Source of the DNA: Diphasiastrum complanatum
Taxonomy: Eukaryota; Streptophyta; Lycopodiopsida; Lycopodiales; Lycopodiaceae
Direction of reading: 5' to 3'
Assembly (NCBI GenBank): GCA_029204225.1
Contig: CM055113.1
Location: forward strand, 32,232,954-32,296,953
DNA length: 64,000 bases
The notes under the pieces were generated by a model, which did no database searches, was not told the DNA's origin, and saw nothing but the letters and a program-made list of their open reading frames with translations. Positions 1 through 10,454 of this stretch are shown here, one piece after another; the stretch's first letter is position 1, and the number at the start of each line of letters is the position of its first letter. The position numbers and the translations under genes were made by a program.

Positions 1-108
1 ACATATTTTTGAAACTAGAAAGTTGCACTAGATACAAAAACAGACGTTATATGCTATCTTGTTTTTCATTAAGTTTTGCATTTGTAACATCAAATGATAC
101 ACAAACAT

Positions 109-110
<2 letters not shown>
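1..110. repeat. X-unit flank repeat E (partial, left window edge)
   Basis: The first 110 bases match about 50,980-51,090 and 60,140-60,240 almost base for base in the same orientation. In the fuller copies this sequence lies upstream of the 116-aa X reading frame, which is on the minus strand. This copy therefore runs off the left edge and is cut on its right by microsatellite and gypsy sequence. No coding content. Confidence 0.8.
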
Positions 111-111
<1 letters not shown>

Positions 112-147
<36 letters not shown>

Positions 148-167
148 AAAACCAAAACCAAAACACA

Positions 168-212
<45 letters not shown>
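112..212. repeat. (CA)n and (CT)n microsatellites
   Basis: A CA run (about 112-145) and a CT run (about 171-212) are separated by an A/C-rich spacer. The same pair follows repeat E at about 51,095-51,200, so the microsatellites belong to the repeat family. Confidence 0.9.
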
Positions 213-229
213 CAAATTTAGAGGTTCTC

Positions 230-968
230 TTTCATCCTCTTCGCCTATCTCATAGCACTCTATAAAATTTACTTGGGAATCTATAAGCAGCCCTACTTCC
301 TCATCCCCCTTATAAGATGACCTCCTAATGGGCTCACCATCAGAATCCCTGGAAAAAATATTTGCTTGGTAAGGCTAGTTTATGATAGCATTAGCTTGGT
401 ATAACCATGGCCTACCAAACCGTATCGATTACGCTGGCATATATGCTGGGTTAATGACAAAGAAACTCATAATGAAAGTCTTTGTCTCTATGTTTAAATT
501 GATACTCCTCAACTCTCCCACCAGAGTGCAGCGAGATGCATCAGCTAAATGTATTTAGGATGAACAGTGGGCTAAATTTGATCTTCTAATCCTAACTCTT
601 TAGCCATTTTTTCAGTCATCAAGTTTCTACTTGATCCTGAATCTATTAATATATTTTGTATAACAAAACAGCCTATAGTTGCACTAATTTTGGGAAGTCC
701 ACAGTCCCCTCTATCTATGTACTCAACTCTAATACTATATGCAGGTGTTGATACTTTCCTCTGGTCATCCCCTTCCTCAGTCCTTGTGGAATGGACTTCT
801 TTGTCCTCCAAAGTGTAACTTGAGGATGATGTCGGGGTTTCGCCTTCATATTTATCTTTTTCCTAGGATACAATGATCCTTTTATGACTCTTCCCTTATG
901 GTGTCCTTCTTCTTCCAATGGGTTATTACATCAGCTTGGTATAGCCAAGGTCTTCCCAATAACATTTT
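230..968 (-). pseudogene. Ty3/gypsy protease region, degenerate, protease end present twice
   Basis: Read on the minus strand, this is the aspartic-protease part of an LTR retrotransposon polyprotein. The active-site motif is intact as ILIDSGSSRNLM near 610-660. It follows an acidic linker and is followed by the strand that usually ends this domain, GRPWLYQAN (about 391-420). A second copy of that end motif, LGRPWLYQAD, lies upstream at about 931-959, so two protease ends are present in tandem. Several stops and frame changes break it; no reverse transcriptase follows. The retroelement protease assignment is secure, the lineage is not. Confidence 0.65.
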
Positions 969-984
969 ATAGGATGACTCCCTA

Positions 985-1378
985 CTTTTACCATTTCACA
1001 ATGCTAATAAAAAATTGTTATCATTTGGTCTGAATATGGTCACTTGAGTTTGTAATCACATTCAATTGATTTGAGAACAATAACATCTACTTGCAAGATT
1101 AAGAATGGGCCCACAAAATCTCTAGACATTCAAAATACAGATCAAATATATCTCTGCCCGCAAAATCCCGCATCCAAAGATAATCGTTCTCGAATGTGAA
1201 TGTATTGACACATAGTGTGGTGCAAGATGAGAGTCTATAAAAATTTCAAAATTTGTAACCAACACTCATTATGATGTGCTCACATTCTACAATCCAAGCG
1301 CATGTGCTCAAATTTTCAAAATAGGTTGATAAGGTGAAACCATCTCAAATATTTGCGCTTTTTTGTTTTTTATAATGT
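985..1378. repeat. Repeat E' (X-unit upstream region)
   Basis: Matches 59,550-59,955 in the same orientation. Its first 200 bases match 3,765-3,990 in reverse complement. It therefore forms one arm of an inverted pair that brackets the H4-bearing block. Confidence 0.8.
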
Positions 1379-1423
1379 TTGGACTTGAGTAGCTATCATT
1401 AGTAGCTTGACAACATGTATTCT

Positions 1424-3562
1424 CATGTCAATGCATAATTTTGTATGTTTCCATGATGATTTCAAGCACTATCTCTTGCAGACGTTTGTTGACTCCTCGT
1501 ATTGAGCAGATGTTTTAGAGATTATGAAATGTGGGTATAAACTAATGTGCCTTTTATGTGACGAGAATGTATTAAGTCGATGTAGAGTTGATGTGACAAA
1601 AATCTGTCCAATACATATAGAATTTTGCATGTTCATACAATGATTCAAAGCACCATTTCAGCCGACAATGTACTTTTTTGGTAAGTTTTTAGGCTTTTGT
1701 GAGATTTTTCTATAAGCTTTAGAAATTTAAGTGCGGCAATCTTACAAAAAGTGTTATGTCTATTGGTGGCTTTTGTTTTTGTCCTTAAGCATGTGTTCAC
1801 GTATTCATGCGTAATTGTTTTCCACATGTTGATCCATAATTGGTGTTCTCATATGTATGTAGGAAGTAAGGTTTCGATATCCTTAACAAATTGCACATCT
1901 TTGGTTTTGGTAAGACCCAGTTTGTTGACTGTGTCGATCCTTCACATGAAAATATAGTTCATCAATGAATGAACAAAAATGAATCAAATTAAATGCTTCT
2001 TGCATGAAATATTTGTTGAAAGCACTTTGAATCTTGAATACAATTAGCTTTTAATTGCAATTTTTTGTGTTCGCATAAGTCTTTTGCATAGCTTTGTTGA
2101 TATTCTTAAAGAAATGTTTGCATGATTGTAATGGTTGACGTTTCTAGTTTTATAGGTTTTATTGCATGTGTTATAATAGCAAATATTTCTAAAGATAATT
2201 TTGAAGATGTTTTGACCTATTGTCCATTCATAATTTTGATAGGTTTTTGAGGCATGTCACAAAATCAGCTAGGAAGTTAAGATTGCAATTGCACCATATA
2301 GTATGGGTACATTTGTGAAGCATATCAATGACCTCATTTATAAGGAAACAAGAGGCATGCTGAAGATCCTCTTCTAGAATGTTATCAATGATGCAATGTT
2401 GTGCACGGAGCATGCTGGCTGGAAGACTCTTACCTGCTATGGGTGTTGTCTATGGTTTAAAGAGACAAGGAAAAATCCTTTCTGGTTTTGAGTCTAGCTT
2501 ATAAGTTAAAATGGTGTTTTTTTAATACCAGCTTTAGTTGATTATACTATCTTCGAGAACTCCATTAAGTAGGGCTTTAGTTTATGATATACTTTTCTTA
2601 TGAGCTATTGAAGGATTCTGGCATGACTGCAAGCCTCACCTTGTTATGAATTTATAGATGTCGCCTTTTTTTAATGTATTTCATCATTGGCATGGCACCA
2701 TCTCTTGAGATAATGAAAATGATGGACGATTAAAGTTTGGATGTCTTTGTTGGAGACCTCTAATGTACCGCTACTGTGCAATTTGATGTTGTTATATCTC
2801 ATTTTGATCCTTTCAAGGCATTGTTTAACTTTTTCTTTTGCATCAAAATTTTGTTGCCATGGTTACAATAACATAATTGTAGTTGAATCGATCATGCTAG
2901 TGTAAGTTGTAAATTTAATGCTAAGGTTCTATTGTTTGTCTTATTTTTGGGTGGAGGACAACTACAAATTAGTGCAGGAAATTAGACGGCAAGCTAAAAC
3001 TTTTCACAGTTTTAAACCTTAGACAATTTGTTTTAATAGGATTTTTTAGACAATTTGTTAATTATTGTAGGATTCACGAGGCTATGTTTCAAAAATTCTA
3101 GGATTCCACCGATATTAATTTTAAAAAACCGATACATGAACATGTGTATAGGAAAATTTAGTATAACTCCAAAGAGGTTTCCCGATCACTGGGGTGTGGG
3201 GGGGGGGGAGTGTAATAATACCTCCCCTCCTCTCAAAAGTACAATCTGTTGGTGAATTGACAGGGGAGGGGAGTGGCACACCTCCCAACAAGCCTATCAC
3301 TTCTCTCCTTGCAAAGCCAGCTTAGTCTTAAAAAATAAAATAAAATTCAAGTTTCAAATCTCAATGTTTAGAAGTTAAAACTTTTAACACTAAGATTGTT
3401 AATCTTAGAAATATCTATTCTGAGGTAAATCTTGGAGGCATGTCCTTCTTTCTTACTCTCTATACTTGCAGATCTCCAAAGGAGTTGAGAGAACTGTGGT
3501 ACATTGGAGTTGGAGAGGGGAGAAAGGGTCAGAATTGAATTTCATAGGTCTTTGGGGTCCAT
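1424..3562 (+). repeat. 2.1-kb dispersed duplicate D, copy 1
   Basis: This block is colinear with 19,976-22,162 in the same orientation, with scattered substitutions and a few indels. Both copies end at the same sequence, the phrase before 'ggtccatgag' at about 3,562 and 22,162. Beyond that the right sides differ. D contains the H4 pseudogene below; the rest has no convincing coding potential. A run of G at 3,198-3,207 is slightly shorter in the other copy. Confidence 0.9.
2315..2497 (+). pseudogene. Histone H4 pseudogene, copy 1 (C-terminal 60 residues)
   Basis: H4 is the nucleosome core histone that pairs with H3. Translated from the GTG at 2,315, the sequence follows the H4 C-terminal half from about Val43 to the last residue: VKHINDLIYKETRGMLKILF, a stop at the position of the Glu in H4's LEN, then NVINDAMLCTEHAG. 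One extra C in 'acctgct' shifts the frame. In the next frame the ending reads PAMGVVYGLKRQGK and runs to the stop, with one further lost G near the end. Family knowledge: plant H4 reads [27 protein letters not shown] and TAMDVVYALKRQG in the same order and spacing. The N-terminal half is unrecognisable. A non-functional relic. Confidence 0.88.
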
Positions 3563-3639
3563 GAGAGTTGGCCCCAAATGACTAGAAAGATCTAGAAGGG
3601 ACAAATGGGACCTTTTTTGGGTCCCACCTGTCCTTTTTG

Positions 3640-3768
3640 CATGAGGGTGGAGAGGAGCTTTGGGGAGGGGCTAAAGGAGGTATGTTCTCTTCCTTTCCCT
3701 CATTCTCCCAAGTTGTTGTAGAGTTCTTTTGCTCTCTAGTTGCTAGTTCTCAAGTTGGGTATCTGTCA
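3640..3768 (+). repeat. Gypsy 5' leader fragment
   Basis: Reverse complement of about 57,600-57,720, which is the untranslated leader just inside the 5' LTR of the chromodomain gypsy element. Here it is an isolated scrap between D and the inverted E repeat. Confidence 0.8.
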
Positions 3769-4935
3769 ACACATTTACATTCGAGAATGATTATCTTCGC
3801 ATGTGGGATTATGCGGCCAGAGATATATCTAATTTGTATTTTGAATTTCTAGATTTTGTGGGCCCATTCTTAATCTTGCAGGTCGATGTTATTGTTTTCA
3901 AATCAATTGAATGTGATTACAAACTCAAGTGACCATATTCAGACCAAATGATAACGATTTATAATTAGCATTGTGAAATGGTAAAAGTACCATACCATGT
4001 TACAAATGAAAAGATAAATTAAAAAAACAGAAAAATGACGAAGAACCTTGTTATAATAGTGTAGTGAATGCCGTTGTTACGACTAGTGTGATGCTGTTGT
4101 GATCACTTTGTATACTTAATTGTAATGATGTTGCTGCTATATGATAATATGAAAAACATTATGGTTTTGTATTACGTGATTGTGATCGTGTTATCTGGCG
4201 TCGTCTGATCCGGAGATACCTGGCTTTCTTTTGGTTCAGTGTGTAACAATATTGGACATTATGGCATTATGCTCAATGGTTGTTGTTTGCCTTCATGCTC
4301 CCTTGTCGAGGACTGCTTCATCCAGCGCATGTTGAGATCTCTCCTGATTTCTTTTATGGACAAAGCGCACACAACTTGATCTGCATATCGCACCATCCGC
4401 ACAAGTAAAAAATAGTGATGCAGAAATGAAACACACGCTGAACTGCATAACTCTTTCTCCGTGTCTTTTACTTCTGATAGACGCAATCTTGTACAGATCC
4501 TCCATAGGTACATGCAGGCTTGATTCTAACGCATTAAAAATACGTACATAACTTACACTAAGTTACCCGTGGTTTAACATACATAATCTACTCACCTAAA
4601 CTTTTCTCTGTCAATTGGGCTCGTAACTACTGCGTGTAGTACTCAGTGACCACTCACCTGTCCAGTGTCATTACTTCCCACACTGAAGCTTTAATTTGTC
4701 TGCTTGGTGTATCAGACTAGCGCTCACAAACAGATTCAATCTATGCAGACAAGACAGTCTGTTGGTAGTCATCAAACATAAAGAAAACAGCCAAAGGATA
4801 CAGACACGATATACAAGCTCTCTCAATCTCCCTCTGATCATTCCAAGAAGCACAGGAGATAGAGCTCCAAAGTCTGAGTTATTCCAACGTGTTGTCTTAT
4901 ACAACAAGATACTGCTTAAGAGAAAAAATTCAAGA
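3765..4935 (+). repeat. X unit, copy 2, with the X frame deleted
   Basis: Order left to right: repeat E inverted (3,765-4,010); then at once the X 3'-flank (about 4,030-4,390, matching 7,980-8,320); then a segment S (about 4,391-4,935). S matches 40,834-41,105 and 58,383-58,660 in reverse complement. The promoter-like part and the 116-aa frame found between E and the 3' flank in other copies are absent. Confidence 0.75.
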
Positions 4936-4974
4936 AAGCTTAATATTGCTAATCCTATTTATCCACTATGCCAC

Positions 4975-5970
4975 TTTACGGAAACCTAAAAAGGGTAATA
5001 AGAAGAAGGCCGGAAGTGTTCGAAGATCAGTCCTCCTGTTGTTTGGATTGATGAACTTAATCAAAGCTTTGAAGCTTTGAAGATGTTGCTGTCTACAGCC
5101 GCTATCTTACACATAGTGGACCCTAGCGGATCTTTCTTAGTGAAAACAGATGCTAGTGACTATGCGATAGGTGCAGTCCTTTACCAGGATGGTAGACCTG
5201 TGGCTTTCGAGAGCAAGAAGTTGGACCCAACTCAAAGTAGATATTCGACTTATGAGAAAAAACTTTTTGTTGTCATCCATGCGTTAAAGATCTGGAGACA
5301 TTATTTGTAAGGATCCAAATTCATGGTAATGAAAGATCATGAATCTCTTAAGTATATCCGTGATGCCTTGGACCTTAAAGTTCATAAGGCCCGCTGGTCA
5401 GAACTCATTCCAGAGTTCAAATTCGACATTAAGTACCGTCGAGGTACGTCAAATTGTGTTGCTGATGCTTTGAGCCGGATTGGAGAAGTTAATCAGTAAA
5501 GCAGCTGGTCTGTTGCATCCATTGGAAATTCCCAGCAAAAAATGGAAAAGTATTTCCATGGATTTTGTGGTCGAACTTCCCAAGTCAGGGAAGGGTCACG
5601 ATGCTATTTGGGTAGTAGTTGATAGACTAACCAAAATGGCACAATTTATTCCAACAAAAACTACTGTCAAAGCTTCTGAACTTGCTCAACTTTTCGTTGA
5701 AAAGTTGTTCAGGTTGTATGGTTTGTCGAACGATATTGTTAGTGATCGTGATTCCAAGATCACTGGCAAATTTTGGCAGGCGGTCTTTGAAAGACTGGAA
5801 ACTACTTTAAGTCTATCGTCTACGGATCACCCAGAAACCGATGGTCAGACTGAACATGGCTCCCAATGGTTGAGTTCACATACAATAGTATGAAGCATTC
5901 TGCCACTGATTTTAGTCCTTTTATGCTCTTGTACGGTTTTCAATCTCGTTCCCCTATCTCCGTTGGACCT
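4975..5970 (+). pseudogene. Chromodomain-type gypsy pol fragment (RT end, RNase H, integrase)
   Basis: Same family as the element at 53.5-58.2 kb. RNase H is recognised by KTDASDYAIGAVLYQ and RPVAFESKKLDP (5,143-5,240). Integrase is recognised by SMDFVVELP, VSDRDSKITGKFW and the catalytic Glu in TDGQTEH (5,545-5,850). Relative to the fuller copy, two stretches are deleted: the linker plus the HHCC zinc-binding part of integrase after about 5,497, and a stretch after TDGQTEH near 5,855. A stop replaces a Tyr codon at about 5,308. It ends abruptly near 5,970, joined to a different element. Confidence 0.85.
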
Positions 5971-5971
5971 A

Positions 5972-7036
5972 ACTGCAAGGGAAAAGGACATGTAACTGCA
6001 GAATGTCCTCAATCACAACAACCGAGGTCTAAACCACGGTTTGTAAATTCACCTAGGGAAGATGAGCCTCGACCATCTAAGTCTAGTCCTGATATGGTAG
6101 TCTAGAGAATAGAAGTAGAATCAGAGATACTAGAAGATCAAGACCAGGATTGGCCCGATTTGGAATCAGATGTAAATAAAGTTACGACTAGAAGTAGGAA
6201 AGATAATTTAACTCTTCGAGATAAGAAGAAAATTATGAAGGTAAAAAATGCAAATTTTGCGAAAAGCGCAAAAAATGCAACAAACAAGATGCAAATTGCA
6301 GAAAAGCCCTTAGAAACTACTCTTAATAAGGATCTAGACTTTGATCGGTTGGATGAAAAGTATTATCAAGTAGATATTAGTTCACAGGCTAAGAAAGTTA
6401 AGAAGGTGACATTTGCAAATCCAATCATAAACATTGAATTGCCTAGAGATCCATCATCGCTTAAAATCGCTCTTATGATATGGTAGAAGATTTTGCTTCT
6501 AGAATTCCAAATATAACATTTAAACAATAATCAGAAGATAACCAGTATTATAAAAAGGAGATTAAGTTTTACAAAAGAAGAAAAGAAAGAAAGCTAAGTT
6601 GCCACCAGTGGATGTAGGACTAGTGAATTATGGCGATGAAGGCCAATCCAAAATTCAAATATTAATCAATGGTTGTATTTTAGATAATGTACCCATAGAT
6701 TCTAGGTCAAGCGTCAGTATTTCGACCCACGAAACTATATATGAGTTAGGCATTCACCATCAAATTGCACCGACACTTAGACATTTACAAAAAATATGTT
6801 ATAGTCGATCTCAATTGTGTGCACATAGTATATCTAGTACAATAACCCTTATTGAAAGAAGAGACCAACTTATTAGAGTGGATTTTAGCTTTGGTTCGTC
6901 ATCGATGCACATAAAGGTAAGATTTACTAAAAGCCAATGCTTGAAAAACTCAAATTGCCTATTGGTAGATGAATATATTGCAGCTGCTCTATATCTTGCA
7001 AATCGATGCTATTGTATTCAGATTGGCCCAATGTGA
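5972..7036 (+). pseudogene. Retrotransposon nucleocapsid knuckle and protease fragment
   Basis: A partial CCHC knuckle (CKGKGHVTAEC, about 5,972-6,005) is joined to the gypsy integrase debris on its left. A lysine-rich linker follows, then a protease-like segment where the expected Asp-Ser-Gly appears as PIDSRSSVSI (about 6,693-6,722), a changed catalytic neighbour. The last part (about 6,840-6,985) reads VDFSFGSSSMHI. The same segment recurs on the minus strand near 50,860-50,950 and 60,010-60,080, upstream of X. That last part may therefore belong to the X unit rather than to the retroelement. Confidence 0.55.

Positions 7037-7121
<85 letters not shown>
7037..7121. repeat. (CT)n microsatellite
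   Basis: An almost pure CT run of about 85 bases with one interruption, just upstream of the X unit. Equivalent runs flank the other copies. Confidence 0.95.
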
Positions 7122-7123
<2 letters not shown>

Positions 7124-7261
7124 AGAGAGTGTGTGGCAAAGAGTGGAAGGGCATTTTAAGCTATCCTAGTTAAAGCCTGTGATGTTCATCTAGCATCGGG
7201 TTAGTGTAGCATCTAAGTTTTTCCAGAAGTATATCTTCCTGAATAAAGTTTATGGCTTCTT

Positions 7262-7558
7262 CGTGAATAGTGTAGCATCTTCTTTTTCAAACATATTTTA
7301 CTTAAAGTTTATTCTTCTTTATCGATCGTGCAACATCTTTCTCAAAAGTTTATTCTTCTTTATCTAGCATCATTTTACAAAAAGTTTATTCTTCTTGACG
7401 CAGTTTATAGCCTGATCTCACTCACTCATTCACTCACTCGTCTCATCTCAGGAGTGACAACTCTCTCACTCACTCGCTGGTCTCTCAGGAGTCGTCGGTA
7501 CTGCTACTACTCTCGCTTGAAGCTCATCCCTCAAACCCATTCAACTTTAATTTCAAGC
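7262..7558 (+). promoter_or_regulatory. X upstream region: short tandem repeats and CT/ACTC-rich leader
   Basis: Three to four imperfect copies of a unit containing 'aaagtttattcttctttatc' lie at about 7,300-7,397. A pyrimidine-rich stretch of repeated 'cactcactc' follows and leads to the ATG at 7,559. The copies at 50.55-50.75 kb and 59.06-59.23 kb keep the CT-rich leader, but the number of upstream repeats differs. A possible TATA-like element is only weakly matched on the coding strand. Regulatory role is inferred. Confidence 0.35.
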
Positions 7559-7909
7559 ATGGCGCAAGACCAAGTAAGCAAAAAGTACCTTTATCAGGGT
7601 CATGTCCATGGAGAGGCAGTGAGCGGCATCAAGCTCCTGGCTCTCAAAATACATGACGAGAGCAAAAATTTTGCAGGCTCTGCCATAGTTGACACTAGTT
7701 CTGCTGTACTGGAGACGATTACCGGCACATTGTACACCGACAACCTGCATGAGCTACACAATAACACGGTTAGCTTCAAGTTCAAGACGGAACACGATAA
7801 ATTCATTGTCAGCTTCTACGATAAGCATGAAAAGTGGCTGGGTGTTGTCGAAGCTAACCCTATCAAGAGCGTCACTGTGCCTGGTCAGGGGACTGGATGT
7901 TGGGAATAG
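7559..7909 (+). CDS. Unrecognised 116-aa protein X, copy 1
   Basis: The frame runs from ATG at 7,559 to TAG and encodes 116 residues with no stop. It starts MAQDQVSKKYLYQGHVHGEA and ends VPGQGTGCWE. I see no signal peptide, membrane helix or coiled coil. The sequence alternates polar and hydrophobic residues, as in a small beta-rich cytosolic domain. The upstream frame stays open to about 7,328, but the ATG at 7,559 is chosen because the other copies show a leader there and share this start. A second intact copy lies at 50,195-50,545 on the other strand with six base differences, five of them amino-acid changing. A truncated copy begins at about 59,057. I do not recognise the family and propose no function. 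Confidence 0.6.
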   Translation: MAQDQVSKKYLYQGHVHGEAVSGIKLLALKIHDESKNFAGSAIVDTSSAVLETITGTLYTDNLHELHNNTVSFKFKTEHDKFIVSFYDKHEKWLGVVEANPIKSVTVPGQGTGCWE

Positions 7910-7979
7910 GATTCATAGTTATCTGCATCTTATTCTATGAAATCGGCATATGCTTCCTCATGTCATTTGTGCTATAAAT

Positions 7980-8870
7980 GACGAAGAAGCTTGTTATAAT
8001 AGTATAGTGAATGCCGTTGTTAGGACTAGTGCGATGCTGTTGGATCACATAGTTGTGATCGGATTACTAAATCGTAATGATGTTGCTGCTATGATAATAT
8101 GATAAACATTATGGTTTTGTATTACGTGATTGTGATTGTGTTGTCCGGCGACGTCTGATGCGTAGATACCTGCCTTTCTTTTGGTTGAGTGTGTAACAAT
8201 ATTGGACATTATGCTCAATGGTTGTTGTTTTACTTCATGCCGGCTTGTCCAGAACTGCTTAATCCAGCGCATTTTGAGATCTCTCCTGATTTCTTTTATG
8301 CACACAGCACGCACAACTAGATCTGCTAGTTGTGTTCAATTGCAACTAGGAAAAAGCTTCTTTTTTTTCATCTGGGAAATTGTTCCACCTGCACTCATGC
8401 GATTCAAATCTATGTCACCTGCATTAGCAATAGAGACCACACATGAAAAGCCTTGCTGCACCCATACAAGTCATTGATGCACGAACATCCTACATTATTC
8501 AAGCATGAAGCAACCTGTTTAAAATTAGATAAAGAACTTAATCCTATCAGATACTCACAAGAGACAAGCTGTAACGAAAAACACTGAGTGTGATGAACAA
8601 ATCTTATCATATATTCGTAGAAAACAAAGCACATACGTATATACAGAGATTTGGGTGTCCTTTTTCTCCACAACTGTCTCTAATCAACCTTTTGGCGCCA
8701 ACTCTAGGCTTGCTAGCTCATTCCGATGCTTCGCTTCTGACGATTCTGCATCAGAACAGCATTGCTGGATTGCAGATTAGAAAGGATGATTGCATGCCAG
8801 TTGGGTTGCACTATCTGATTCAAACACTGGCAAATTACTGATTACGAAATTAGCTTATCTTTGCTAACGG
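7980..8870 (+). repeat. X unit 3' flank, copy 3
   Basis: Continuous with the X frame and repeated in reverse complement at about 49,231-50,140; the part up to 8,320 also occurs at 4,030-4,390. Around 8,860 this copy still holds the undisturbed sequence into which the copia element at 44,638-49,225 inserted in the other copy. No coding assignment. Confidence 0.8.
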
Positions 8871-9590
8871 ACTGCAATGCACTATCTGATCCATGAATGA
8901 ATTACGATGCAGGTTTCATGCTTATCTTTAGTAAGAATGTACTGCTAGTCCAGGATTAAGCGCAATTGATGACTGCAGAATATTTAGTTTTTAGTCCAAG
9001 TATGGCAACAGCTTCTAGATAGATAGTTATTGCATTGCGCTGCTTTATCTATCATGGTCGAAACACGACAATACACGTGATAAGCACCAAAAAAACTAGG
9101 CTAGGCTTAGGAGAAAGGTTAGATTGCATGTCTGAAAGGATTGTGAAATTAACCAAGCTCTAACGGATACAAAAAGATAATTGTGATCGTCCAGATTTCA
9201 ATAAGATAGAAATTGCGTGGAAATTGTTAAAAATGTGTAACATTAACGAGTTTAGGATTTAGCGACACAAAAGTAGCGTTGCATGGTATTTTCTTCAGTT
9301 TTGGAGCTCGAAAGCTCAACAACTTCTGAATCACCATTCATATGACCTGGACATAACCACCGGATGTAGCAACTTAGATCAAAATTCGTGGCTCTGTTAA
9401 GGCCTCTGTAATGGCTGCCATGTCATATGCAGCAGCGGCTTCCTCCACTCTGTCTGGATGCAAACATCAGCAATATAATTTTTCTGAGAATATATAAATA
9501 AGTTATCAACAAAAATGTTGCATCAAAATAGGCAATCCGGATACTATGGATATAGGATGCTACCTAGTCGTTGTGATCTCTTGTAAATCA
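8871..9590. other. Non-coding stretch
   Basis: About 100 bases at the left continue the X unit and match 44,551-44,632 in reverse complement. Beyond that I see no gene, repeat or element end. The right part is probably the 3' flank of the PAR1-like gene. Confidence 0.5.
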
Positions 9591-9637
9591 GAAGATATGA
9601 TGGTTTATTTCCTCCAGCTACGCTAGGCATTATGAAG

Positions 9638-10116
9638 TTATTCAAATCCAGGGAGGTATATATATACACAAAAAGACATCATTCTAAACTTATTACTAGG
9701 CAGGAGTAGGAGCATATTCTCCCAGAAACCTTGCATATTTGTGCATGAAGCCATGTCCAGCAATGAGGCTTCATGTTTCTGGCCAGAGAAAGTTGCACAG
9801 GTTTGGAGATAGATACCTGTACAAGAAAAATGCAGTTCGGATTTATGAGAAAATTATGAGCAAGTAGCAGCTTTTGCTGATTGGATGATAAAAGATTTGA
9901 GTAGAGATCACCTTCTCCTACAGCGAGCTTTGTCAAGAGATCGATGATGTTGGGACAGCTGGTTTGGCACGCTGGCTCGCAGAATCGAGCAGCAAATTTG
10001 GGATCGAGCAGGCCGTCTGTTGATAACCCAATTGCCATTCTCTCCAAACCACATGCATTGAGGCATTCATCGGTTTCGATCAAATCAATGCTCTTCTCCG
10101 CCATGATCACAGACGT
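9638..10116 (-). pseudogene. PAR1-like gene, two 3' exons
   Basis: PAR1 (photoassimilate-responsive) proteins are small, secreted, cysteine-rich plant proteins of unknown biochemical role. Exon 10,116-9,912 starts after an acceptor (ttggtgcag) and reads MAEKSIDLIETDECLNACG, then FCEPACQTSCPNIIDL. These are the family's hallmark cysteine motifs, up to VGEG. It ends at a GT donor at 9,911. After an intron, an acceptor (cttgtacag) leads to an exon from 9,816 that keeps phase and stays open for 58 codons to TAA at 9,638-9,640. The 3' exon no longer resembles the family beyond IYL. The exon with the N-terminal Cys motif was not found, so this is a partial gene or pseudogene. Confidence 0.7.
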
Positions 10117-10454
10117 CTGCACCAACAATAATAAATGAGCAATTGGATTTTCTCTATGCAAGGCATCAGATCCTTTACTCAAAGCTTGAAACATACGTAA
10201 TTGACGTTCAGTCGATTTTAAGGCCATTTTCGGCCCTAGATTATTTTGCATAATTGTGCTCATTTGGGAGTTTGTGGCTCCTGTACGCTGGCTGCACACA
10301 TTCTCTTGTAAGCGTGCTCTCTCTACACAGTCTTTGTGGGTGTTCTATCTCCACATTCTATTATAGCATAGATGATTTTTCGATCACTCTTCCACGCTAC
10401 ATAGCATGTGCCATTGTTGGCTCTGAACTACAAATTCACTAATACGGGAATGTA

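Noticed and set aside
2228-2413. Conserved minus-strand frame present in both D copies
   Set aside because: It is the antisense shadow of the H4 pseudogene; the plus-strand reading explains the conservation.
4259-4513. Open frames on the minus strand of the X 3' flank (also 8,045-8,314 and 49.66-49.92 kb)
   Set aside because: The copies do not preserve a common frame or stop, so repeat conservation rather than coding explains them.
7037-7121. CT/CA arrays as CRISPR-like or regulatory arrays
   Set aside because: No spacer structure; simple microsatellites.
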